Positions 1-10,140 are shown, counted from the stretch's first letter. The stretch: 64,000 nucleotides of DNA from Adiantum capillus-veneris (GCA_014529385.2 JABFUD020000329.1:84501-148500), one strand, 5' to 3'. A program made the numbers and translations. Notes: generated by a model from the letters alone, not told the origin.

Positions 1-587
1 GGCCCTGCTTCCCACGCTGCTCCAAGGAATTTTCGAGGGCCTTTTGAGACCCCTTTCCCACAGTCTGGTGCTCCAAGGCAAACCCCAATCAAGCAACCTC
101 TCCCACGAGCTTGCTGCCTCAAGCCTCCGAGACCTTCAGGCAGCCAGTCCCATGGGGCTAATCTTGAAACTGTTTCCACCTGCAAATAAGCCTTAAGCAG
201 CATCATAAAAGGAGCTATTCCCATAGCTCACACAAAGAACTTCAAAAGGCTTTGATCTCAACAGTTTTTGTCCGAAGAACTCCAAAAGGCTTTGCCCGAA
301 GAACTTCAAAAAGCTTTTATTTGTCTATTTCAAAACCTGAAGCAACACGGGATCTTCAGCCCAAGGGTAGATTCCAATCATCAAAAAGGAACTCAAGGCT
401 GTGAAGGGTGACTTCACCTCGAGTGAAGAGGTACTTCACATTCAGAGAGTTTTATTAAGAAGACATTAAAATTGAAATCATTGCAACCAAGCACAATTTT
501 GCAAATTAAAATTTTTTATCATCAATTGTGCACATTGTAAAGAGGCAGACACTGGCTAGGAGAGTCTTCTAAGCTAAGACCCCTCTA
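1..587 (+). other. Untranslated leader of the gag-only element
   Basis: I see no gene here. A motif like GAAGAACTTCAAAAGGCTTT occurs three times in slightly different form between about 234 and 320. The gag start codon follows at 588. I found no LTR end and no primer-binding site, so the 5' LTR probably lies outside the window. Confidence 0.4.
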
Positions 588-1251
588 TTGGCACAAATGG
601 GGGACAAGGGAATAGAGAAATTCAATGGGGAAGGATTTCACACTTGGAAAACGAAGTTAAGAGGCTATCTTATGAAAAAATGTTTGTGGTCTATCATTAG
701 CACTACCCTCGAGCAACAAGCCGAACCCGATGGAGTGCACACTAGGGCATCTACACTCATAGCAAGTGCACAAAATTTGGCCAAAGACGAACAAGAATTG
801 GGAATTATCATCACTTCTTTGCATGATAACTACGTGCATTTCATAGATGAATGTAAGCATGCACATGAAACCTGGTATGTCCTAGAAAGTAACTTTGGAG
901 CTCGAGCCAAAAGAAGCAAAGTTAGTCTTAAAAGACAGATTTACAAAGCTACTATGCTTCAAGGGGAAGATATTGCTAGCCTAGTGAACAGGCTTAAGAG
1001 CATTGTCACATAGCTCACTTACATCCAAGTTGAAGTACCAGAAGATGACAAAGTGGCTATCCTTTTAAGTGCACTTCCACCTTCTTATGACCACTTAGTC
1101 ACAATTCTTGAAGAAAAAGAACCGGCACCACCATTTCAAGATGTAATCAGCTCGGTCCAAGCAGAAGAAACAAAGCAAAGAGGTTCGCTTACCCCATCAG
1201 GAGCAGTTTTCATCGCAACATCTTCACAGGGAAGATATTCGCCATCAACAT
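588..1251 (+). pseudogene. Copia-type gag, N-terminal part (UBN2-like)
   Basis: The product looks like the gag of plant Ty1/copia elements. Near the start it has the F-x-G-x-x-FHTWK pattern in which a conserved Trp lies in the first helix. Further on come a WYVLESNFG-like segment, a SLVNRLKSIV segment and an LLSALPPSYDHLV segment, all typical of the UBN2/DUF4219 gag families. Gag would package the element RNA into virus-like particles. The reading frame has about one internal break, and the 3' side is cut by gypsy A. The first zinc knuckle of the same gag probably lies at 30439-30501. The family call is firm; activity is very unlikely. Confidence 0.75.
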
Positions 1252-1780
1252 TGTTAGCGAGTACGCCGCGACAGACGATGGAGCACAGCGAGAACACATA
1301 CCAAAAAACTGTCAATCCGAGGACGTAGCTGACCCGACTAGGGCATGGAGGCAATCTCTGGGTTTTCAACCCTAATCTAGACACGAACAACACTATACAA
1401 TCACTAATCCTACCACAACACTACCATAAAGCAAAGAAACAGACAACGCATCCTACGAAACACTACAAGCTCGAAACAGTCTCAAATCATATCAGAATGA
1501 CTCGAAATCGGAGGGTAAGACTCACAAGGACATATACTATGTGGCCAAACACCTAAACCCTAAAAACTATAACTGTAAGACCTCTAATCGCTATCGCGAT
1601 AGACTCAAAACAGAAATTTCCAGAGTGTCCGGAACTGATCTACAAAGACATCAACACAAAGAGCTTCTCGCCTTGATTCTAACAACTACTCGATCATTCA
1701 GAACGGATGTCATTTGAGGTACTTACGACCAAATATAGCTCGTAGCAGGCGGGCTCGCGATGTGGTCCTCGGCTTGCATT

Positions 1781-1811
1781 CATTAGGGGAATTTTGAGGT
1801 CATTTTTGTGC
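1781..1811 (+). repeat. Left terminal inverted repeat of the TIR element
   Basis: It begins CATTAGGGGAATTTTGAGG and continues through TTTTTGTGCC. It pairs in inverted orientation with 17673-17703. A looser match (GTAGAGAGAG) continues further in. Confidence 0.75.
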
Positions 1812-2160
1812 CTTTTAGCGTGTAGAGAGAGAGTGGTCTCAACCAATGGTTGAAGAGCTTCCGTTACGGAACCTCTATTTTTGAAAACTCACAAAAAAAG
1901 CAAATAGTCTATCTTTACCGCAACTTTGAGCTGGTAAATAGCAATGTAAACAAGTAAAAGTGCAAAGGCATTTAATAGCTGTCGCTTTTAGAAAGACGTA
2001 CTTCTCATATTATATTGTTTTCATTTTGCACGTTGCCATCATAAAACAACGTTTGGATTATATCTCATGATCTTTTCCAGTTTTGAACCGTTTTTTGTAC
2101 ATTCTGCTTATTCTTCTCTTGAACTCAAACTAGACTTCTCTGCTCATTTCTTTTTTCACC
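1812..2160 (+). promoter_or_regulatory. Non-coding 5' region of the first gene in the TIR element
   Basis: No gene is visible. An A/T-rich stretch with CATATTATATTG near 2007 could hold a TATA box. The region ends in a pyrimidine-rich run and the strong start context CACCATGG at 2158-2165. Confidence 0.3.
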
Positions 2161-2835
2161 ATGGAATCTTCATCACGATCAAAACGACCAAGAACTTCCA
2201 TTGAAGCCATTATCACTTACAACACGACTGATCAAAATGGACAGAGTAGAATTTCTATATTCATGCCCATTCTAGTTTCTATAGACTTTAGACTCAGAAA
2301 ATCTAGAACAATGTTTTCAGTGAAGACTTTAGACTCAGCAAATGTACTTGAATTTGTGGATGAGGGTTGGAACACCAAAACAGTGAATGGAATCACTTGT
2401 TATGTGCAAGCTGGCTCAATTGCTTGCAAATACATGATAGGGACACAAAACTTCATTATGTCATTTTATTACTGAAGATGGCACTATGTTGGTGGTCAGC
2501 TAACTCCACTTTATCAAGACATGGAGGACTTCATTGACAGCCCAATAGAAGACATTGATATATGGGTAAACAATGAGCATCTGTCAATTGTAAAGATAAG
2601 AGGCATGTGTAGCTTACAACAATTGAGATTGGACCTGCAAAATGATGAAATTGAACTGCCCACAACATTCTGCTTTCAAGTAAATGGTAGAAAGGTAACT
2701 ATTATGCCTAAAAGTCTCTTGTTCTCTTATTGGTTCTTTATTTAACTTTGACTGTTTTTGTAGGTATCAAAAAGGAATGAAAATAGGCTACAGTGCAAGG
2801 ACATCTTGGATGGCATTGTACATTTGGTGCCTTAA
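2161..2835 (+). CDS. Small hypothetical protein, C-terminus possibly ubiquitin-like
   Basis: The start at 2161 lies in a good context (CACCATGG). The predicted gene has two exons: 2161-2694 and 2764-2835, joined across a 69-bp intron with GTAACT at its start and TTTTTGTAG at its end. The N-terminus is Ser/Arg-rich (MESSSRSKRPRTS). The C-terminal part has an LQQLRLDLQ helix-like stretch, then LPTTFCFQVNGRK, then a basic exon-2 tail with QCKDILDG; this order resembles ubiquitin-like folds of the UBX/TUG kind, but that is only my impression. The frame has one internal interruption between the N- and C-terminal halves. It lies just inside the left TIR and is transcribed towards the H3/Ulp1 gene. 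I do not recognise the family. Confidence 0.45.
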
Positions 2836-3143
2836 ACATCCTTCAAGGAAATTTTGTAACACATGCCCTGCGAGGATCTTATTTTGTATCACATGACCTA
2901 CAAGGATCTTATTTTGTATCACATGATTTAAAAGGATCTTTATTTTGTTATTGAAATGCAACTTTTTCAAACATCCAATGATTTGATTTTGTAACAGAGT
3001 CTTAAAACAAGTATTCAATTTCAAATATTTGCACTTACATACAAGGGTCCATACAAGGGCCAATTGGTTACAAGTGGGCTATAGAATAGACAATTGGATA
3101 CAATAGAGAACTAAGAAGCTTGATACAAGTGGGCTACAATAAG
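2836..3143. repeat. Intergenic stretch with a 30-bp tandem repeat
   Basis: Between about 2851 and 2946 the unit AAGGATCTTATTTTGTATCA (continuing ACATGA) is repeated about three times with a 30-bp period. It separates the convergent 3' ends of the small + gene and the H3/Ulp1 - gene. Nothing else is visible. Confidence 0.55.
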
Positions 3144-4660
3144 CTAGAATAGTTTTTTGCCAGGAGTTTTCCTGTCCCTAGGGGACTTCCTTAATGGGGT
3201 TGGTGCTTTTGCAGGAGATTTTCTTTTTGAAGTGGGCTCTTTTGTCCTGGGAGATTTTCTTTTTGAAGTGGGCTTGACTGGAGGGCTTGAAGGTTGCTTC
3301 CTCTTTCTCTTATCATCCATCTCTTCACTTGCCTTTTCCTACTCACCACTCTCTTCTTCATCTTCCAGCTTTGCTTTCCCCTTCTCTTCAACATCATCAT
3401 CTTCAAATACCTCTTGCAGTTCTCCATTTGCTTCAATCATATACTTGATAATCCTTGCTCTTGTCAACCATAGCACTCTCTGTTGATCTATAAAAGGCAA
3501 TAGAAAGCAAGTTTTAGGAACAATAAAATGAGAAAAAATACAGCTGGCAAATTTAAAAAAAGGCTATACTTCTATATCCTGATCGTCATTGCAGTATATG
3601 AAGTCCAAGAGGAGCTTGGCATTTGTCAATACCCTCCATCCACATGAATGGCTTTCAGGCTGGTTTGGAACCTGCAATTCATTACATGTATTTTTGGGAA
3701 AAAATATTTGAGGATAATCCATTGAAGTGAACAAAGCATAAAGAATTCCAACCTTCACCACTACAAAATGGATGTCATTCGGCATCTATAAATCTTATAG
3801 TAGCACTATCCAAAATTCTTTATAAATGAGGTTCTGCTTTGCTAAAAGTATGTGCTTATGGTTTACAAAATGTGTCTGCTGCTATACTTACAATTTTGCT
3901 TGACCCTGTACTCCATCAAGAGAATTGACAAAGTAGCATTTTCTTTTCACAATATCAATTGCAATTAAACTCCAATGTGAGCTATAAAAACAAGCCTCAG
4001 TTAGCCTTCTAACATGAATTAGCAAATTCTCTTCACAAGGTGTAGGTAGAAAACTTACCTCTCATGATAAGGAATCAAGAAAAATTCACAGATTTCCAAG
4101 TCCACATGAGTCAACCACTTTGTGAGCTCTCTAATGTTTGTCTCTGTGCTGAGAAATTGGGAGATAGCAGGGTCTAAAATCTCCACCTTTTGTTGAAAGT
4201 CTGGCTCATATGAATGCATCATTAACCTGGTAAAGAGTTCTTGTTATATAAAGAGTTCTTGCTATAAACAAAAATACAGAGGAAAACAAAAACAACCTAA
4301 GGCATGTGATAAGGAGTGGAGAATTCATCTCCTTGGTCCAGTCCTTGAGAATTTCCAAGGTCTCAGAGTCAAGTGAATTGTAATCCTCCCTAGGATCCTC
4401 CCCACTGAATAGAGTGACAACAAAACCAGTAGGATTGACACTCCTCAAGAGGGGCACTGGCTGAGGTTCCAATAGGTCAAGCTCCTTTCTCTCTGCAATT
4501 TCCTTGTCTTACTTGGCTCTCTTTTTCCTTTCCTTTTCCTCTTCTTCAGTAATATCAAAAACTCCTACTTCAGGCTCCTTGGGCTTCCTCCATGGAGGAA
4601 TGTTGAGAATATTGAATGCCTTTATATCATGCATAGGGACAGGCTCCAAAAAATTTGGAA
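3144..4660 (-). CDS. Ulp1/SENP-like (C48) cysteine protease domain with a basic KSP-rich tail
   Basis: Predicted minus-strand exons are 4660-4297, 4226-4059, 3981-3902, about 3671-3570 (possibly from about 3785) and 3487-3144, with GT..AG introns of about 70-85 bp. C48 hallmarks fall in order: SHWSLIAID holds the catalytic His; FVNSLDG stands where the family has the catalytic Asp in a DSL motif, so Asn replaces Asp; VPNQPESHSCGW holds the oxyanion Gln and catalytic Cys. The family removes SUMO or related modifiers. The Asp-to-Asn change may weaken catalysis or mark an altered triad. The last exon is acidic, then very basic with repeated SKRKSP units, like a chromatin-binding tail. It follows the histone H3 domain on the same strand and may be its C-terminal part. 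A couple of frame interruptions are present. Confidence 0.7.
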
Positions 4661-5220
4661 AACCTGTATGTCAGCCTCCTAAGAGTGATCATGTCTTTGT
4701 CCATCAGAGTAACCCTATGGGCATGAGCTGCACAAATATAGGCATCTTGGAAAATCTCAATCATAAAGTCCTCAGAAGCCTCCTGGATACATGCCAATGC
4801 AGTACTAGTCCACCTCATGGAAATCTTATACTCCTCTACAACTTGTCTGCACAGTCTCTGGAAGGGCAGTTTGGGAATTGCAAGATTGATGGCCTTTATC
4901 GCCTTCCTTATCTCTCTTAGACATTTGACCCCTTGCTTGAACTTTCTCTTTGTAAGGAGAGACTTAAGCTGCACAGGCTTAGAAGCTTTCCTCTGATGTG
5001 TATCTTTCCTTTTGCTTGTTTTAGGGTCGGGTAGAGAAGAATCCTTCCTCTGAGATTTGGTCTTCTTTGTGCCAGCAGAGGTTGGTTTGCCAGGATCTTT
5101 AGAAGTGGATGGTTGGTTTGGTAAAGTACTAGCTGACGCTTTGCTAGGCTTAGGAATCTCTTCTTCATCTTTGGATAGAGGCTCATCAACTTTCCTTGCA
5201 GTCTTCTTGGTCCTTGCCAT
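4627..5220 (-). CDS. Histone H3-like protein with CENH3-like core
   Basis: The protein starts MARTKKTARK, almost the canonical H3 N-terminus. A long, charged Lys/Ser/Pro tail of about 95 residues follows. The histone fold begins near residue 100 with LREIRK (alpha-N) and PKLPFQRL (alpha-1). At 136-138 it has RWT, and later IQEASED and RVTLMDKD. RWT, IQEA-x-ED and RVTLM-x-KD are the forms seen in plant CENH3 rather than ordinary H3, yet loop 1 has H3-like length. The internal start at 5220 is chosen over an upstream ATG because it gives the histone N-terminus. Downstream on the same strand lies the Ulp1-like domain; the reading frame is not continuous across the junction, so fusion or two neighbouring genes are both possible. 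It lies inside the TIR element. Confidence 0.8.
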   Translation of the reverse strand: MARTKKTARKVDEPLSKDEEEIPKPSKASASTLPNQPSTSKDPGKPTSAGTKKTKSQRKDSSLPDPKTSKRKDTHQRKASKPVQLKSLLTKRKFKQGVKCLREIRKAIKAINLAIPKLPFQRLCRQVVEEYKISMRWTSTALACIQEASEDFMIEIFQDAYICAAHAHRVTLMDKDMITLRRLTYRFSKFFGACPYA

Positions 5221-5300
5221 CTTCAAAAGGAATAGGAATGATTGTTGCACAACAAACAACAAACATTAGTAACAAACAACAAACATTTTTTTCCTATTAT

Positions 5301-5434
5301 GACACCCCGTGCCGGATAACCATAGCATTGGAAGTTTCCACCTTCCAAGCGGCTCGCGATCGAGTGACACCCAGTAGGCGAAATAGCAAAGCGAGGAAAA
5401 AGTTCACACATACAAAGATCGCGCACGGGGTGAC
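5301..5434. repeat. 134-bp MITE-like unit with inverted ends (copy 1)
   Basis: It begins GACACCCCGTGC and ends GCACGGGGTGAC, an inverted repeat of about 12 bp with one difference. Inside is GTGACACCCAGTAGGCGAA. The same unit recurs at 5548-5681 as part of the 247-bp duplication. The ends could be mobile-element termini or a protein-binding palindrome; I cannot tell which. Confidence 0.45.
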
Positions 5435-5547
5435 GGGGTGACGATTGTTCTTCTTGGTCCTTGCCATCTTCAAAAGGAATAGGAATGATTGCTGGACAAC
5501 AAACAACAAACATTAGTAACAAACAACAAACATTTTTTTCCTATTAT

Positions 5548-5681
5548 GACACCCCGTGCGGGATAACCATAGCATTGGAAGTTTTCACCTTCCAAGCGGC
5601 TCGCGACCGAGTGACACCCCGTAGGTGAAATAGCAAAGCGAGGAAAAAGTTCACACATACAAAGATCGCGCACGGGGTGAC
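5548..5681. repeat. 134-bp MITE-like unit with inverted ends (copy 2)
   Basis: This is the second copy of the unit at 5301-5434, with a few substitutions and the same GACACCCCGTGC / GCACGGGGTGAC ends. Confidence 0.45.
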
Positions 5682-6324
5682 GGGGTGACAATTGATCCAA
5701 GTGCGGGTAAAATTGGGTTGTGAAAGCGCCGCAAGAATCAGATAATAGCGCAGCAAGAATCGGGAAAAATTGGGCAAGAATGTGCTCGATTTGAGTGCTT
5801 CTCGGGCCTGTATAGGGCGCTATGCGCAACTCCCTAGGTGCACAACTCCCTAGGCGCATACTAGCCGTTGGGCACAAACTTAGAGGCGGAAACCGCTTGG
5901 CACACCCCCCGAGGCGGCATTTTTGGCCATATAAACAATCTACCCAACCCACTTTTCCGCTCATTGTCCTTCACAAGGCTAGAAATAAAGCCTCCAAGCG
6001 ACACCCCGTGCGCGAATTTTGAAGGTGTCGACCGCTTACCCAGTGACACGCCGTAAGCGAATTTATTGAGTGCCAACTCTCTCCTCACCCTCACAGCTCG
6101 CATAGCAAGTGACACAATTTGTTGTAATTCTTTCTTGCTTGCTTAGATTTACAACTTGCATACTTGTTTGTAAACCATTATTAGTTTTTTGCATTATTAA
6201 GGAAGGGTAGTTTATTGATATATTTTAGTCATAGAAGAAATATATTTCTTAATGTCATGTCTACTTCTTAATGTCTTGATGGACTTCTCTTTTCTCTTTC
6301 TCAGACATTTGTGGATTTTCCTAA

Positions 6325-7742
6325 TGGATACAGAGGATATGCAAGAGACCGCTGATGAGAGGCTGATGTCTTTTCTTTACAAAGTTAATGAACTTGCAAG
6401 ATTTCAAAGTGTCAAAGAGATTTTTAATGATGCCTTTGAGCTTCAACTACTTGTGGATGGCTTCTCCACACAAATTAGTGAATTGATAGAGATATATACA
6501 GCATTGAACAAAGATCACAGGCTTGATAATCTTGTTCATTTTCTTGATATATGCAAAGCAGGTAGCTTGGCAAGGACAGGTATTGCAAAGAAGTGTTCAA
6601 GCCTTCATCCAGATTGGAAAAAGATCATAAAGCCAAGCAAATTTCATGGTAATATGCGTTGCCAATTGTTAGAGTATGACCTTGGACTTATCATTTTCTT
6701 CAGTGTACTCCCAACACCAGAGGGCAAACAGATTCCAAAGCAGATTTCTCAGACTGAGGAGGACCAGGAGGAAGAGGAGGAAGAGGAGAGGGAGATGGAG
6801 TTCCATGAAGAGGAAGAGAAACTACAAAGCATTGAGATGTTGGACATTGCAAAATTTAAAGCAGAAAACATCACTAAAGTGGAGAATGTTGACATTGAGG
6901 ATGAAGATGTTGATCCTTTGCATTGCACAACAACATTTTCCACATACAAAGTTAACAAAAAGGAATATGTTTTGCTGAATGACATTCAACATCTTTTTGA
7001 TCTAAGGGAAGTTTTGGCTAAGTGGGGATGTAATGACATAGGGTTCATTGATTACTCTTCTTGCCCCTTAGCAGTCTTGGACACAGAGGCAGAAAATTTT
7101 ATTGACAGCTCAAGTGTTGGAAAGCTTGTGCAGGACATTGTTCTGAGATATGAGCAACAGGGTGTACGTTTTGAAGAGGAGTTCAATGAGATCCAAAAAA
7201 GGCTTAAAATAGAGCATATGGGAGAGGAAAAGACCAGAGATTATGAAGTAAGGGCAACTAGATCCATTGATATATGGGAACTTGCCTTTTTTGAGGAGGA
7301 TGAGTCTCCTAAGGTATGTTTATGACCATTTTTCTTTGTCTAATTAATGTGCCAAACAATTAACCAAGACATATTTTTGCAGATTGAAATACTGGACACA
7401 GACAAATTCCTTGGCAGGGGGAAGGGTTCCAGACCATTAAATTTAGGAAGGAACCAGAGCTTGGGACACTTTATTGGGAAGCTCAACAAAGAGATTGTCA
7501 TTATATTCCATAACAAGTTTACAAGAGAACCATTGCTGCCAATGCTTGCAATTAAAGCACTTGCAAAGGTTGTTGGTTCATATCAGCTTCCTCCAAGGTT
7601 AGAGAAGTTAATATTGGTGGAAAAGGAGGAAGCCATCAGAATTTTTGGATTCTTCCCTGGACTTATTGGTTCTAGAGCTGGTTATTTTGCCACAATGGCA
7701 TCCTATGTGCTTGCCCACATCCTATGGGACCTCATTTCTTGA
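6325..7742 (+). CDS. Acidic hypothetical protein of the TIR element, two exons
   Basis: The start is taken at 6325 (MDTEDMQE), after a possible acceptor CTTTCTCAG; an upstream in-frame ATG at 6252 is less likely. Exon 1 ends at 7313 and exon 2 runs 7383-7742, joined in frame across a 69-bp intron (GTATGT..TTTTTGCAG). The protein is about 450 residues. It has a helical N-terminal part, a long acidic run (mostly Glu, around residues 150-180), a central part with FSTYKVNKKEYVLLND and KWGCNDIGFID, and a hydrophobic C-terminal end. I do not recognise the family. The open frame over more than 1.4 kb and a clean intron argue for a real gene, the best preserved in this element. Its 3' end overlaps that of the coiled-coil gene tail to tail by about 20 bp. 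Confidence 0.65.
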
Positions 7743-8548
7743 TGTACCTTCAAGACCATGATCTTTGATGGCATTGTGGAGAGCTTTCCACTGGTTATAC
7801 TTCACATTGGATGAACCCTTCTTGGCATTTACCTTTCCTAGTTTGCCATGAAACCCTAGGAAAGCTCTGGCCTTCACACCACCAACAAAGACCTTTCTAG
7901 GCACATTGTTTCCATTTGAAGATCTCTTCAGGTCTGTTTCAATCTTAACCTTATTGAGTTCACATTTCTAAACAGCTTGCTATAACCATCTCTGCTAATG
8001 CCTACCTTATCCGTAGTATATTGCACATCCTCCTTGTCCAAGCAAGAGCTCTACAAAAATCCCTCAATGCACTGCTCCTTTGCCTTGTTAAACTTCTTCT
8101 CTGTGAAAATCTTTTTGGCAACCTTGGGAGGTAAAACATCACAATAATGTTTAGCTACCATTTCCATGTTTGATGCAGAGTTTGGTTGTAGCAAAGTCCT
8201 AAATCAAAAGGTACAAAATTAACTGATTATTGATCTTGTCCAAATGACACCAAAAAAATAAACAAACAGCTGCAATAGGGTCTTAATAACAACCTAACAA
8301 AAAGACTAACAACCTAACAAAGAAAAGTAACCTACGCATATTAACAAAGAAAAGTAAGCTAAGCATATTAACAAAGAATAGTAGCAACTTAACAATATAA
8401 AATAAGCATATATACCTTGCTGCTCTGATTCTCCTCCTCCAACCTCCTCCACCACGTCTCAAGGCTTCAATGTTCTTTGACTTCTTTTCTCTTTGTCTGT
8501 TTCCTAACATTGTATTCTTTCTTCTAGCTTGTTTGAGCTGAGTTTGTA

Positions 8549-10140
8549 TGTCATAATAATCAATATCTAATTCTCCTAAATGATTTTCTCATATTAAACT
8601 GATCATTTAATGTGGGGAAGTGCCAAGGGAGAAAAAGCTAGAATATTGGTTAAGCTAGCAGACCGGCCACAGTAGGGATCCAAAGGAGGGAAAATAGGGA
8701 TCCAAAGGGGGGGCCATCTGCAAAAGAGCCATGTGAAACAATGGGCCAAAAAGACCCTAAGGTTCAGCCCATTAAGACTTCCAAAATGCTAAGGTTCCAA
8801 AATTCAAAGGTTGTGTCCAAAGGTCAACCCTAGGGAAAATTGGATGCTTAGTGTGTGCCCTAAAAGTCTTTCCACATCCCTACATGGGAGGGGGCGAGCC
8901 CCAAAGGTAGGAGATGAGAGAGAAAGCCACACACACACACACAGGCTCCCTTTACACAAAGGGAATGAGGGACACATGTCAGCTCCCTAGGCCAGATGCC
9001 CACAAGGTGTGCCCAATTCCTATTGGAAGACCCTTGAAGTGGACCAATGAGAATTAAGCTAGAGTAAATCTAGTTTAATTAATTTAAAAAACATTTAATA
9101 AAAGAAACCAATGAGAATTAAGTCTCCTAGAAGACTATTGGGCAGTCTCCCAAGGGGTCCAATGAGCATTCAGGAGCCCCATGGCTTGCCTGATTCCTAT
9201 TGGCCAGGAGGCAAAGGGGTCCAATGAGAGTTTAGTTTAATTATTTAATTACCTAAAGCTCTCACAAAAGGGGAAAGGGGGACACATGTCAGAAGGCTAT
9301 CACTTATGCTGCTTAATTCCTATTGGCTTGACCTGGGGAGGTCCAATGAGGCAAAAGCCAGACCTAATTAGCAGCTAGGGCTCGCCCAAGAGAGAGAGGG
9401 GGCTGATTTTTGCTTGGCATTGACACAGACACACTCACACTTGACCATGTGTGAAGGAAGAATACTCTTATCTCCTCCCAAGCTTTAATGGAGAGCTCAT
9501 CACCTACTCCAAGCTTGTGAGATAGAAGCCTACATCAACACTCTCTTGGCATGTGGATGCAAATCCAACCAAGAGCCAAGCTTCAATGCATGCTCATCTT
9601 CTCTACCAAGCTAATTACTAAGCTAAGCTATGCTAATATGAGTGATTATGTGAGGAGATGTACATCTTTCTCGTAAGATACTTCTTTTTCCTCTCAATCT
9701 ACTCTCATACCCTGCTAGCTCTCACCATCTTCGAAGGTGTGTGAGGTCTTGGGTCTGAGAACGGGGATAATTCAAGTTGTGTTTGATTAAGTGTTTTGCT
9801 TGGTGTATGAAGCTTCCATCTTCATTGCACTAGCTAGTCTTGAAGGAACACAAAGAATTGTATTGTACAATGTCTCTCTTGATGGGAGAAACCATAATAC
9901 AAAGCCTTTTGGAGGGGGGACCGGCTCCATGCAAATCCGGTCCTCAACTGTTGTCAATAGCTTAATTGCTCTCTCTTTTGAAAGTATTGTCGATGCTATC
10001 TAACTAGGTGTTATGCTTTTTGTTGCTCTCCCCACCCAAGCACTCTTGTAATTCTCATTAGGAATCTATTCTAATGAAATGCCCACTATGTTCATGCTAA
10101 TTTCCGCTACACATAAGATTCTAGGCCATTAAATGTTACA
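8549..10140 (+). repeat. Gypsy C 5' LTR
   Basis: It begins TGTCATAATAATC and ends AAATGTTACA, with TG..CA ends. It contains a short CA run near 8930 and a repeated TTCCTATTGG / CCAATGAG pattern. A 70-codon ORF at 9791-10003 recurs in the other LTR and is not a gene. Confidence 0.95.

Larger units (their letters stand above)
5202..5695. repeat. 247-bp tandem duplication covering the histone start codon and upstream DNA
   Basis: 5202-5448 and 5449-5695 are near-identical direct repeats. Both begin TCTTCTTGGTCCTTGCCAT, which on the minus strand is the start MARTKK. The second copy therefore carries a decoy histone start that soon leaves the histone sequence. Both copies also carry the CAAACAACAAACATT stretch upstream of the gene and a small inverted-repeat element. 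Confidence 0.85.
5221..6324. promoter_or_regulatory. Shared upstream region of the divergent H3/Ulp1 (-) and acidic-protein (+) genes
   Basis: About 1.1 kb separates two divergent start codons. Besides the tandem duplication it holds the motif GTGACACCCCGTAGGCGAA in variants near 5364, 5611, 6000 and 6042, plus inverted copies near 5430 and 5676. The right part (6120-6320) is A/T-rich, and CTTTCTCAG just before 6310 may be the 3' end of a 5'-UTR intron. I see no convincing TATA box. Confidence 0.35.

Noticed and set aside
3157-3486. Plus-strand Ser-rich ORF
   Set aside because: It is antisense to the basic KSP tail exon of the Ulp1-like gene, which has splice sites and a matching neighbour domain.
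4504-4920. Plus-strand ORF over the histone region
   Set aside because: It is antisense to the clear histone fold.
9791-10003. A 70-residue ORF as a gene
   Set aside because: It lies inside the gypsy C LTR and recurs at 17107-17319 in the other LTR.
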